Below are positions 34,564-42,327 of a stretch of DNA of 64,000 bases, one piece after another. The DNA comes from Mucilaginibacter mali. Its GTDB lineage: Bacteria; Bacteroidota; Bacteroidia; Sphingobacteriales; Sphingobacteriaceae. The notes below the pieces were generated by a model. That model was not told where the DNA came from. It saw only the letters and a list, made by a program, of their open reading frames with translations, and searched no databases. Location: contig NZ_CP054139.1 in the NCBI RefSeq assembly GCF_013283875.1, positions 3,472,001 through 3,536,000 on the forward strand. Reading direction: 5' to 3'. Position 1 is the first letter of the stretch; every line of letters begins with the position of its first letter. Position numbers and translations under genes: made by a program.

Positions 34564-35463
34564 TTACGGCAACCGGTAATAATAGATCGGCTCGCCCACA
34601 CCTTCGCTGGCGGTATAATAACCTTTGCCATCGGGGGTAAAACCTATGGCTTCGCCTTGCTTTTCCTGCTTGTAGTACAGCTTTTCGGGCTTTTTAGTCA
34701 TGGCCTGCCAAACGGGTACGCCTTCCGGCCGTTTCCAGTAGTAAACGTGCTTATAGTTGCGCAACAATATTTGGGTGCCATCTTTGGAGATATCGCCGCC
34801 CGTTACCCATTTAAATGGCGGTATGCCACCTAAGCGGATGGTGCTGCGTTTGGTCAGCGTTACCGTATCACCTGTTTTATAAGCCAGCGGTGTAGTATAG
34901 ATAGTAACCGCGTTCTTCCGTTTAGAAACAATGTATAGCAGTTGCTCTACCGGGTCAACCATCAGCGTTTCGGCATCTTTGGCACCATCGGGATACTTAA
35001 CGTGCAGTGGCGCGGTATCTACATGTTTAACGCTGTCGGTAATTGAGGGTTCCTCGAAGCGGTAGATGGTTAAGTATTTACGCACAGCCTTGTTATCGCC
35101 GATATCGCCCAGGTAAACATAGCTTTTATTTTTATCCGGGCCGGGGCCAACCGCAATATCCTCGCAATCGCGCGCGCCAAGGGGCTCGGATGGATCGCCC
35201 TTGTAGTAGTAAGTTGCCTTCAGCTTACCCTCGGGCGTAATGGCGAAGAAGCGGCTGGTATCACCGCTATCGTTATGGATATAGTAAATATTGCTGTGGA
35301 CAGATGACGCCGCGATGCCCGAAGTTTCGTCCAGTACACTGCCTGTAAGATAACCGGTTATCGTTTCCTTTTCATGCCTGATCTTTTGCGCGTAGGCGGC
35401 AATCAGCGTAAATATGATAAAGGCGGGTAATAACACCCGCTTCTTTTTGATGAGTTTAATCAT
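34564..35463 (-). CDS. exported beta-propeller-like protein
   Basis: 299 residues with an N-terminal signal peptide or anchor (KKKRVLLPAFIIFTLIAAYA). Strand repeats such as TGSVLDETSGIAASSVHSN, IYYIHNDSGDTSRFFAI, ARDCEDIAVGPGPD, DAETLMVDPVEQLLYIVSK, WVTGGDISKDGTQILLRNY and GEAIGFTPDGKGYYTASE suggest a six-bladed propeller. The E-T-S-G-I-A and D-x-E-D-I-A patterns are like those in the lipoprotein at 6855-7718. Function unknown. Confidence 0.68.
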   Translation of the reverse strand: MIKLIKKKRVLLPAFIIFTLIAAYAQKIRHEKETITGYLTGSVLDETSGIAASSVHSNIYYIHNDSGDTSRFFAITPEGKLKATYYYKGDPSEPLGARDCEDIAVGPGPDKNKSYVYLGDIGDNKAVRKYLTIYRFEEPSITDSVKHVDTAPLHVKYPDGAKDAETLMVDPVEQLLYIVSKRKNAVTIYTTPLAYKTGDTVTLTKRSTIRLGGIPPFKWVTGGDISKDGTQILLRNYKHVYYWKRPEGVPVWQAMTKKPEKLYYKQEKQGEAIGFTPDGKGYYTASEGVGEPIYYYRLP

Positions 35464-35914
35464 TACTGCAAAGGTAACGTATGGTTTATGAAGTTATTAT
35501 TAAATAAGCCCGTTTCTTAACCTTTGTCTATGATCTTATCATAAAAAAGTTCTTTTAATACTCGTTTTGTAGCGTTGTATTTTTACAACTGTTTTACGAT
35601 GCCATATATTTAATCGCTCATCAAAACATCAAACACTTGCCATTAAGGCGGTTTTTATCCATTTACATATCAAAGAACGTTTATTTTGAAGTTTGCAAAA
35701 CGTTTACTTTACCAAATTATATTTGGAGATTTAGATCTATCTAAAAAAGCCGGGTTTGCAAAAATCGTACAACAGGAACGTTGTACAGGCTATTAGTTGC
35801 TACAATATACAAAAATTTCGGCACCAAAACAAACGCTATAATTATTGCCCGGTATTAAACTAATTCTATTTGCGGGGCGTTATAATTATAACACAAGGTT
35901 AACTGTGTATCAAT
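35464..35914. other. 451-bp AT-rich intergenic region with promoter and hairpin
   Basis: I see no gene here. It contains a good promoter candidate (TTTG at 35692-35695, TATATTTG at 35718-35725) and a perfect 7-bp hairpin GTACAAC/GTTGTAC (35767-35773 and 35780-35786) with loop AGGAAC. The rest is AT-rich with no long ORF. A transcript from this promoter would carry a leader of about 180 nt before the small gene at 35915. Confidence 0.5.
35692..35725 (+). promoter_or_regulatory. candidate promoter for the small gene at 35915
   Basis: The -33-like TTTG (35692-35695) and -7 TATATTTG (35718-35725, TAnnTTTG) are 22 bases apart, slightly long for Bacteroidota (about 19-21). The start would be near 35732. 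Consensus match only. Confidence 0.4.
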
Positions 35915-36115
35915 ATGAAAGCAGATAACAAACATTACCGGTTTATCAACAGCGAAACCGGCAACACCCTGTATTATTACGCGCTCGACGGCATCCTTGA
36001 CGAGGGACAGATAAAAGCCGAACTGGATAAAATAAAAGCGCAGGTTGCCATACAAAACAGTCTTTATGTAGATATTATTTATTGGGAGGAAATGCGGGAG
36101 GATGCGTTTGCGTAG
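35915..36115 (+). CDS. small conserved-looking protein, unknown function
   Basis: 66 residues starting at ATG 35915. It is mixed helix/strand with aromatic residues (HYRFINSETGNTLYYYALDG, then EGQIKAELDKIKAQVAIQNS and VDIIYWEEMRED). No signal peptide, no membrane helix. A plausible coding composition and a strong upstream promoter candidate support it as real. I do not recognise the family. It ends 10 bp before a palindromic repeat in the convergent gap with galM. Confidence 0.6.
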   Translation: MKADNKHYRFINSETGNTLYYYALDGILDEGQIKAELDKIKAQVAIQNSLYVDIIYWEEMREDAFA

Positions 36116-36124
36116 CGTATTTTC

Positions 36125-36211
36125 CCGTCATGCTGAGCGGGAGCGAAGCATCCCCGTTAAGCAGAGCGTCCTTGCATGGTTTGGGATGCTTCGCTATCGC
36201 TCAGCATGACG
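36125..36211. repeat. GTCATG-type palindromic repeat, copy iii (convergent gap)
   Basis: CGTCATGCTGAGCGGGAGCGAAGCATCCC and GGGATGCTTCGCTATCGCTCAGCATGACG are near-perfect inverted arms with a spacer of about 30 bp. It separates the 3' ends of the 66-residue gene (+) and galM (-). The arm design and placement match copies i, ii and iv. Confidence 0.85.
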
Positions 36212-36219
36212 ATGGGGCA

Positions 36220-37221
36220 TTATACCCCAAACCTGTACATCGTTGATGACTTAAACATCCCGCCCCTGCTTAACAAGGTAGACGGAAACGTGGGCTGGTT
36301 GGGCGAATCGGGGAAATGCTGGGTTTCCAGCGCAAAGGTGGTGCGGAAATCATCTTTGCTGCCGCCTTTAAAGGTATTGGTGCCATCCATAAAGTTGCCG
36401 GTGTAAAACTGCATACCGGGTTCGGTGGTCAGTACCTCCATTACAATGCCGGTTTGGTCGCCGGTTACCTTGGCGGCCGGGATTAGCTTTTGCCCTTCTA
36501 CTTTATTTAATACGTAATTATGGTCGTAGCCGCGGGCAATGTTTAGTTGCTCATGGTCGGCTTCAATACGTTCGCCAATGGTATAGGGTTCGCGGAAATC
36601 GAACGGCGACATAGCCACAGCCGATAACTTACCCACGGGGATCAAATTTTCGTTAATACGGGTGTAAGCTGCTGCGTTTATCTGCATGCTATGGTTAAGG
36701 ATACTACCGCTCCCCTCGCCATTCAGGTTAAAATAGGCATGATTGGTAAGGTTTACCACCGTATCACGGTCGGTAGTGGCCTCATAATCTATCAGCAGGG
36801 CGTTATCTATCAGGGTAAAGATCACCTTCACCTTCAGATCGCCGGGGAAGCCATCTTCTCCATGGGGCGAAAACAGGGTCATCACAGCGAACTGGTCTTG
36901 CGCCTCGGTTATCTCCCAAACCTTATCGTGGAAACCGCTGCCGCCGTGCAGGCAATTAGGGCCGTTGTTTACAGGCAACTGGTAAGCCGTATCCTTTATG
37001 GTAAACTGTCCATTGGCAATGCGATTGGCAAAACGGCCAATAGTAGCACCGTAATAAGGGGCAGTTGCGTTCAGATAATCTTCAACCGTAGCAAACCCGG
37101 CTACCACATCAACGGAGTTGCCATCCTTATCGTTCACCAACAACCCCGTAACCCTTGCGCCATAATTGGTAAGCGTAACCTGTAAATATTGATTTTTAAG
37201 TGTGATAAATCTGGCTTGCAT
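36220..37221 (-). CDS. galM: aldose 1-epimerase (galactose mutarotase)
   Basis: It interconverts alpha and beta anomers of hexoses. About 333 residues from ATG 37221 (MQARFITLKNQYL); a TTG at 37251 would add ten residues. Motifs: VTLTNYGARVTGLLV, YYGATIGRFANRIANGQF, NCLHGGSGFHDKVW with an active-site His, the catalytic His in LTNHAYFNLNG, GYDHNYVL, and the catalytic Glu in FALETQHFPDSPNQP. There is no signal peptide, so it is cytoplasmic. It is followed by a repeat-containing gap. Confidence 0.93.
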   Translation of the reverse strand: MQARFITLKNQYLQVTLTNYGARVTGLLVNDKDGNSVDVVAGFATVEDYLNATAPYYGATIGRFANRIANGQFTIKDTAYQLPVNNGPNCLHGGSGFHDKVWEITEAQDQFAVMTLFSPHGEDGFPGDLKVKVIFTLIDNALLIDYEATTDRDTVVNLTNHAYFNLNGEGSGSILNHSMQINAAAYTRINENLIPVGKLSAVAMSPFDFREPYTIGERIEADHEQLNIARGYDHNYVLNKVEGQKLIPAAKVTGDQTGIVMEVLTTEPGMQFYTGNFMDGTNTFKGGSKDDFRTTFALETQHFPDSPNQPTFPSTLLSRGGMFKSSTMYRFGV

Positions 37222-37418
37222 GTCGCGTCGGGTAAATGTGGTATCCGTCAAAAGTATAAATTATCTGGTTTCGACGGATACACTGAACATTATTTTACAG
37301 CTAAAGGCGCTATTAAAAGCTGTTGGGTGGCCTTATTATTTTTCAGGTGATGAAAATTACGTAAAAATTAATGCTTGTACCTATAAACACCTGTAAAATT
37401 ATCCTTAAAGCCATTTCC

Positions 37419-37489
37419 CGTAGAGGCACGATACTTCGTGTCTCCCATATGCATATCAAAAAGAGACACGAAGTATCGTGCCTTTACGG
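37419..37489. repeat. GAGACACGA palindromic repeat, copy b
   Basis: CGTAGAGGCACGATACTTCG and CGAAGTATCGTGCCTTTACG are inverted, with inner TGTCTC/GAGACA and loop CCATATGCATATCAAAAA. The central ATATCAAAAAGAGACACGAA is shared with copy c at 42253. It lies between galM and the deoxyhypusine-synthase-like gene. Confidence 0.88.
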
Positions 37490-37502
37490 AGATCTGCAAA
37501 AA

Positions 37503-37533
37503 CAAAAAAAGAGCCAGATAATTATCTGGCTCT
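37503..37533 (-). terminator. intrinsic terminator after the deoxyhypusine-synthase-like gene
   Basis: AGAGCCAGATAA and TTATCTGGCTCT (37510-37533) form a perfect 12-bp palindrome; on the minus strand it is followed by seven T (complement of 37504-37510). It is 23 bp past the stop at 37557. Confidence 0.85.
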
Positions 37534-37556
37534 ACGTTATACTTTGTTGTAATCAA

Positions 37557-38537
37557 CTATTGCTTCAATATCCAGGCGAAGATCAGCGGGGCCACAATGG
37601 TAGCATCGCTTTCTACAATAAACTTAGGCGTATCGATATCCAGCTTCCCCCAGGTGATCTTTTCGTTCGGTACCGCGCCCGAGTACGAGCCGTATGAAGT
37701 GGTACTATCCGAGATCTGGCAGAAATAGCTCCAGAACGGAATGTTTTCCATTTCCATATCCTGGTACAGCATTGGTACCACGCAGATCGGGAAATCGCCG
37801 GCAATACCGCCACCGATCTGGAAGAAGCCGATGCCCTTACCTTCCGAGTTTTTCACGTACCAGTCGGCCAGCCATGCCATGTACTCGATACCACTTTTCA
37901 TGGTGGTGGCTTTAATTTCGTTTTTAATCACGTACGATGCAAAGATGTTACCCATGGTGCTGTCTTCCCATCCCGGCACCACTATCGGCAGGTTGCGCTC
38001 GGCAGCGGCCAGCATCCACGAGTTTTTAGGATCTATCTCGTAGTATTGCTCCAATTCGCCACTCAGTAATATTTTATACATGTATTCGTGCGGAAAGTAG
38101 CGCTCGCCATTGTCATCGGCATCTTTCCATATTTTGTGGATGTGCTTTTGCAGGCGGCGGAAAGCTTCCTCTTCGGGGATGCAGGTATCGGTTACGCGGT
38201 TATAGTGGTTCTCTAACAGGTCCCACTCGTCCTGCGGGCTCAAGTCGCGGTAGTTTGGCACACGTTTGTAGTGCGAGTGTGCTACCAGGTTCATAATATC
38301 CTCTTCAAGGTTAGCGCCGGTGCAGCTGATGATATCTATTTTACCCTGGCGGATCATCTCGGCCAGCGAAATGCCCAGTTCGGCGGTACTCATGGCGCCG
38401 GCAAGGGTCACCATCATTTTGCCGCCTTCCAGCAGGTGTGTTTCGTAGCCTTTGGCCGCGTCCATTAAAGCTGCCGCGTTAAAGTGCAGGTAGTTACGCT
38501 CTATAAACTGAGAAATTGGTCCTCTTGTAGTGCTCAT
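37557..38537 (-). CDS. deoxyhypusine-synthase-like protein
   Basis: 326 residues of the deoxyhypusine synthase fold. The active-site lysine region is kept: PNEKITWGKLD with Lys298, equivalent to Lys329 in the human enzyme (VSWGKI). Also visible are VTLAGAMSTAELGISLAEMI and IISCTGANLEEDIMNL for NAD binding, and IVPGWEDSTMG-like VVPGWEDSTMGNIFAS. The region where the human enzyme has GGGVVKHH (His288, spermidine binding) reads IGGGIAGDFPICVVPML, so that histidine is absent. Bacteria lack eIF5A; bacterial homologues are thought to act on polyamines (homospermidine-type reactions in some), but the reaction of this subfamily is not established. It has its own strong terminator. Confidence 0.85.
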   Translation of the reverse strand: MSTTRGPISQFIERNYLHFNAAALMDAAKGYETHLLEGGKMMVTLAGAMSTAELGISLAEMIRQGKIDIISCTGANLEEDIMNLVAHSHYKRVPNYRDLSPQDEWDLLENHYNRVTDTCIPEEEAFRRLQKHIHKIWKDADDNGERYFPHEYMYKILLSGELEQYYEIDPKNSWMLAAAERNLPIVVPGWEDSTMGNIFASYVIKNEIKATTMKSGIEYMAWLADWYVKNSEGKGIGFFQIGGGIAGDFPICVVPMLYQDMEMENIPFWSYFCQISDSTTSYGSYSGAVPNEKITWGKLDIDTPKFIVESDATIVAPLIFAWILKQ

Positions 38538-38586
38538 GTTTTTTCAGATTTTTTGCAGGGGCAAAGGTAAGGATTACGTGGCGAGA

Positions 38587-38722
38587 TTAACCACAAAGGG
38601 CACAAAGATTTTTCACAAAGGTCACAGAGATAAATTTAGCTGATTTAAGCCTTCAAATTTTTTTAAATCCCCAAAAGCCTTTGTGCCCTTTGTGAAAAAT
38701 CTTTGCGCCCTTTGTGGTTAAA
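38587..38722. repeat. CCACAAAG-family palindromic repeat, copy E (divergent gap)
   Basis: TTAACCACAAAGGGCACAAAG with TTTTTCACAAAGGTCACAG at the left; CCTTTGTGCCCTTTGTG and CTTTGCGCCCTTTGTGGTTAA at the right. It lies in the gap between the divergent starts of the deoxyhypusine-synthase-like gene (-) and the Omp85-like gene (+), so it cannot be a terminator for either. Confidence 0.88.
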
Positions 38723-38772
38723 TTACCATCTTGCCAAACAAAATCCCCCTATCTTAGTTCCCAAATCTGATC

Positions 38773-39912
38773 ATGAAAAAACTTATCGCCCTTATCGCCC
38801 TCGCGCTGCTGGCCACTCCCCTGTTCGCGCAAAAGAATCTGTTGCCCAAATTTGTACGTAAAATGCTGTTTGAAAAGGATAGCAGCAAGCATAGCAGCTA
38901 CTTTCTGCTGCCGGTATTAAGTTCGGCGCCGGAGACCGGCGTGGAGATCGGTGGTTCGGTATTATATTCGTTTTATACCGATACGCTAAGTAACGATACC
39001 CGGGTATCCAACATCTTCGGTTATGGCACCATCACCACCAAAGGCCAAAGCCGCCTAAGCCTGAGCACCGTTTACTGGGCGCCGCATAACACCTGGAAGT
39101 ATACGGCGGGCATCAGCTATATTAACTTTCCGTTCGATTTTTATGGCATCGGGCCGGACACCTATAAAGCCAACAAAGATCACCTTGGCCAAAAACGCTT
39201 TAAGCTGAATGTTGAGGCCGATAAACGCTTTGGAAAATATGTTTATCTCGGCTTTATGCTTGGCGGCTTTGATTACAAATTCACTAATGAAAACCCGGGC
39301 GGCAGCTTTGATACCAACCCCAATGTGGTCGACAAAAAAGGCGGTACCAGCGCGCTGGCCGGACCCGTATTTATTTTTGACACCCGCAATAACAATACAT
39401 ACACTACCAGGGGAATTATGATCACCAGCTATTTTAACCTGTACCAGGGCCTGGGGATAGATTACGACACTTACAAAGGCGGCTTGTTTAATATCGAAAT
39501 ATCGCAATACAACCTGCTCACCAAACGCCTGGTGCTGGGTTTTGATATACAAAACCAAAACCTGACCGGCGCCCGTTCGCCGTTTTACCTGCTGCCTACC
39601 CTGGGCAGCGACGAGATGATGCGCGGCTTTTACAACGGCCGCTACCGCGACCGTAACCTGATTGCCGGCCAGGCCGAACTACGCTACCGCCTGAGCGATC
39701 GCATAGGTATTGCCGGTTTTGCTGGTGGCGGCACGGTGTATAATAAATCGTTCACGCTATCCAGCCTTAAACCGAACTACGGCGGCGGCCTGCGCTACTT
39801 CTTTGATGTGGAAAAGGGACTTACCATCCGTGCTGACTACGGCTTTGGCCAAAAAGTGCCTGGCGAGGAAAGGCAGAGCGGGTTTTATTTAGCGCTTGGG
39901 GAAGCGTTTTAG
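38773..39912 (+). CDS. BamA/TamA-like outer-membrane barrel without POTRA domains
   Basis: 379 residues with a signal peptide (ending PLFAQ). It goes straight into an Omp85-type surface-antigen barrel: SSAPETGVEIGGSVLYSF, GPVFIFDTRNNNTYTTRGI, the conserved MRGFYNGRYRDRN strand region and a C-terminal GFYLALGEAF strand ending in phenylalanine. POTRA repeats are absent, so it is not BamA. This is the stand-alone barrel class of Bacteroidota; function unknown. TATCTTAG about 20 bp before the ATG could be a -7 element. Confidence 0.85.
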   Translation: MKKLIALIALALLATPLFAQKNLLPKFVRKMLFEKDSSKHSSYFLLPVLSSAPETGVEIGGSVLYSFYTDTLSNDTRVSNIFGYGTITTKGQSRLSLSTVYWAPHNTWKYTAGISYINFPFDFYGIGPDTYKANKDHLGQKRFKLNVEADKRFGKYVYLGFMLGGFDYKFTNENPGGSFDTNPNVVDKKGGTSALAGPVFIFDTRNNNTYTTRGIMITSYFNLYQGLGIDYDTYKGGLFNIEISQYNLLTKRLVLGFDIQNQNLTGARSPFYLLPTLGSDEMMRGFYNGRYRDRNLIAGQAELRYRLSDRIGIAGFAGGGTVYNKSFTLSSLKPNYGGGLRYFFDVEKGLTIRADYGFGQKVPGEERQSGFYLALGEAF

Positions 39913-39937
39913 CCCCCGGCCCCCTAAAGAGGGAGTA

Positions 39938-39974
39938 AATGTGCAGATGCGGAAATGTGCAGATATGCAGATGA
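39938..39974. repeat. TGCAGAT-word repeat, left arm
   Basis: AATGTGCAGATGCGGAAATG and TGTGCAGATATGCAGATG, direct TGCAGAT words. It is the inverted counterpart of 40523-40560; the two arms flank the gene at 39992-40510. Confidence 0.7.
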
Positions 39975-39991
39975 AGAATTACTAAAGGATA

Positions 39992-40510
39992 TTATTCTCC
40001 CTCGTGGATGGTAATGTACCTTTTGCCATCCCAATAAATAACTATTCCGGCAACAAACGCTTTATCTTCAAGCTTGTAGACCGAAATGGCAAGGTACTTT
40101 AACCTGATCTTTTTTCCACCTGTTATGTCACCATCTTTACTAAAAATGGTTTGGTTAGCGGTAAAATTTTTCAGAAGCTTCCAGCCGCTTTGCCAATTAA
40201 TATCGCTAAAGCCCTCCCCCGCGATCTTTTTACCTGCCCCAAACAAAGTGATCTCATGGCGTTGGTTTCCGGCAATTATCAAAACACCTTTTTTGCCCGA
40301 TACTTTTTCTGCTACCTGAACCGCGATATCTTGTTTTCCATCACCGTCAAGATCGGCAATAAGGATGCCTGGCTTGCTGGCTTGCAAAATGGTGTAGCTT
40401 GCGTTTAATTTATGGTCGTTATAAGAGCGGGTAAACCATGACGGCAAAGGGGCACTTTCGCTAATAAACGCGCACAAAGTAAGAAATACTATCGAAGCTG
40501 TTCTAATCAT
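39992..40510 (-). CDS. small exported protein with a DxDGDG calcium-loop-like motif
   Basis: 172 residues from ATG 40510 (MIRTASIVFLTLCAFISES is a signal peptide); longer frames run into a repeat arm. The mature protein has ILIADLDGDGKQDIAVQVAE, an EF-hand or FG-GAP-like loop (D-x-D-G-D-G-x-x-D), then GVLIIAGNQRHEITLFG and SVYKLEDKAFVAGIVIYW. Relatives are VCBS/FG-GAP-like single-domain exported proteins of unknown role. Notably it is flanked on both sides by inverted TGCAGAT-word arms. Confidence 0.65.
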   Translation of the reverse strand: MIRTASIVFLTLCAFISESAPLPSWFTRSYNDHKLNASYTILQASKPGILIADLDGDGKQDIAVQVAEKVSGKKGVLIIAGNQRHEITLFGAGKKIAGEGFSDINWQSGWKLLKNFTANQTIFSKDGDITGGKKIRLKYLAISVYKLEDKAFVAGIVIYWDGKRYITIHEGE

Positions 40511-40522
40511 ACTAAAAATTCC

Positions 40523-40560
40523 ATCATCTGCACATTTGCATATACGCACATCTGCACATT
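40523..40560. repeat. TGCAGAT-word repeat, right arm
   Basis: ATCATCTGCACATTTGCATA and CGCACATCTGCACATT: the inverse of the left arm at 39938-39974. It lies in the 51-bp gap between the methyltransferase gene's stop and the 39992 gene's start. Confidence 0.7.
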
Positions 40561-40561
40561 C

Positions 40562-41347
40562 TCAAAACTTGATCAAAAAATCCTCCTTCTCCTTCCCTTT
40601 TCTAAAGTACACCAAGCCTATCCAAAACAGATCGACGGTAATGCTTACCTGCGGGTGGGCTTTTATTTCGGCCCAGGCTTCCTTCATGCCCTCGCTCCAG
40701 TAAATATCGTCAAAGATGAGCAGGCTACCTTCGTGCACTTTGGGCAGGCACCATTCAAAATAGCGCAGGGTGGCTTCTTTTTGGTGGTTGCCGTCTACGT
40801 AAACAAAATCTAATTGGGACAGGCTGTCTATCAGCGGGTGCAGGGTATCGTCAAAGTTACCGACTTGTTGCCCGATCGTATTGGCCCCCTCCTGCTTAAA
40901 TACCTCGCCGGCTACGGCGGCGGTTTGCGGGCAGCCTTCCAGCGTGTATGTTTTGGCTTTCGGCGCGGCTTGTTGCAGATATAGGGTGGTGATGCCCAGG
41001 CAAGTGCCCAGTTCTATGATATTGCTGGGTTGCAGGTCGGCTACCAGGCGGTAAATGAGTTGCGCTAAGCGTGGAGATTTCAGGGCGTTTTTGGCAATAA
41101 CACTTACCGCTTTTTCACGGTTTTTATTCAGGTGCGATCCGGCACCCAGATCGGTCACCGTAATGGTTCTATTGTCATTCAGCAGTCGTTTTCGCGCGTT
41201 TTCAATTTCGGCGTATACTTTTTTTTCAGAAAAATCGTAAATTACCTCATCAACCAGTCGGTACACAAAAGGCGAATGCAAACCATGCCGGGTTTTGGCC
41301 GTAAATTTGTGTTTTAAGTAATCTAACGCGAACCTTATATTTAACAT
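40562..41347 (-). CDS. class I SAM-dependent methyltransferase (O-methyltransferase-like)
   Basis: 261 residues. The SAM-binding motif I is NIIELGTCLGITTLYLQQA, motif II includes TYTLEGCPQTAAVA, motif III LDFVYVDGNHQKEATLRYFEW and SLLIFDDIYWSEGMKEAWAE with the acidic residues seen in metal-dependent O-methyltransferases. An N-terminal helical extension (FALDYLKHKFTAKTRHGLHS, FVYRLVDEVIY) is common to Bacteroidota members. Cytoplasmic; the substrate is unknown. It is 36 bp from the divergent SirB1-like gene. Confidence 0.85.
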   Translation of the reverse strand: MLNIRFALDYLKHKFTAKTRHGLHSPFVYRLVDEVIYDFSEKKVYAEIENARKRLLNDNRTITVTDLGAGSHLNKNREKAVSVIAKNALKSPRLAQLIYRLVADLQPSNIIELGTCLGITTLYLQQAAPKAKTYTLEGCPQTAAVAGEVFKQEGANTIGQQVGNFDDTLHPLIDSLSQLDFVYVDGNHQKEATLRYFEWCLPKVHEGSLLIFDDIYWSEGMKEAWAEIKAHPQVSITVDLFWIGLVYFRKGKEKEDFLIKF

Positions 41348-41383
41348 CCGGTAAAATTATTAATATTTTTGGTTGGCTAAAAA

Positions 41384-42244
41384 ATGATAGAGAATACCAA
41401 GGAAATAGCATCACTGATACGCCTGCTGGACGACCCGGACGCAGAGATATTTGAGCATGTGCACGATAAGCTAAAATCGTACGGCAGCGAAGTTATCGAG
41501 TACCTTGAGGGCGCCTTCGGGCAGGCCTTCGACCCGATATTGCAGGACCGTATAGCCAACCTGGTGCACGAGATACAATTCAACTCGCTTAAAACCGAAT
41601 TGCAGTTATGGCAGCAAGGCGGCGCGTTCGATCTGCTGCAGGGGGCCCTCATCATTAATAAATACCAATACCCCGATCTTGACGAGCAAAAGATCATCAA
41701 CCAGATAGAATCCATTAAGCGCGATATCTGGCTGCAAATGATATACGATGGCAGCCCGGCCGAACACGTAAAGCTTATTAACCACGTGTTGTACAGCATC
41801 CACGGCTTCAGCGGCAACACTGCTAATCACCAGGACCCGCAAAACAGCTACCTGAGCCAGGTGCTGGAAACAAAAAAGGGCAATCAGATCTCGCTGGCTA
41901 TTATCTATTCGGTCATCGCTCAAAAGCTGGATGTGCCTATTTACGGCGTCAACCTGCCGCAACATTTTATTTTGGCTTATACAGACGATAGCCTTGTGAA
42001 CGAATTTGAAGGCGGCATCCTGTTCTATATCAATGCTTTCAACAAAGGCTTCATTTTTGGCAGGCGCGATGTAGATATGTTCCTGAAGCAACTTAACCTG
42101 AAACCAGAAAAGCAATTTTACGAACCCTGCAGCAACAGCGAAATTATTAAACGTGTGTTGCGTAACCTCATCAGTTCGTACGAGCATTTAGGCTCTACCG
42201 ATAAGGTAAAGGAGCTGACCCAATTGCTGGAGATAATGGGGTAA
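41384..42244 (+). CDS. SirB1-family (transglutaminase-like) protein
   Basis: 286 residues. N-terminal helical repeats (SLIRLLDDPDAEIFEHVHDK) precede the transglutaminase-like SirB1 core: NSYLSQVLETKKGNQISLAI, YSVIAQKLDVPIYGVNLPQH and FEGGILFYINAFNKG. The C-terminus is a helix pair (LRNLISSYEHLGSTDKVKEL) as in SirB1 proteins. These proteins lack a proven catalytic role; a catalytic cysteine is not apparent at the expected place. It is adjacent to and divergent from the methyltransferase gene. Confidence 0.85.
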   Translation: MIENTKEIASLIRLLDDPDAEIFEHVHDKLKSYGSEVIEYLEGAFGQAFDPILQDRIANLVHEIQFNSLKTELQLWQQGGAFDLLQGALIINKYQYPDLDEQKIINQIESIKRDIWLQMIYDGSPAEHVKLINHVLYSIHGFSGNTANHQDPQNSYLSQVLETKKGNQISLAIIYSVIAQKLDVPIYGVNLPQHFILAYTDDSLVNEFEGGILFYINAFNKGFIFGRRDVDMFLKQLNLKPEKQFYEPCSNSEIIKRVLRNLISSYEHLGSTDKVKELTQLLEIMG

Positions 42245-42252
42245 AACCCAAC

Positions 42253-42322
42253 TGTAGAGACACGATACGTCGTGTCTTCTGTATGGATATCAAAAAGAGA
42301 CACGAAGTATCGTGTCTCTACA
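42253..42322. repeat. GAGACACGA palindromic repeat, copy c
   Basis: GTAGAGACACGATACGTCGT and ACGAAGTATCGTGTCTCTAC are inverted; centre ATGGATATCAAAAAGAGACACGA nearly matches copy b. It lies 8 bp after the SirB1-like stop and 5 bp before the Uma2 stop, in a convergent gap. Confidence 0.88.
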
Positions 42323-42327
42323 ATTTA

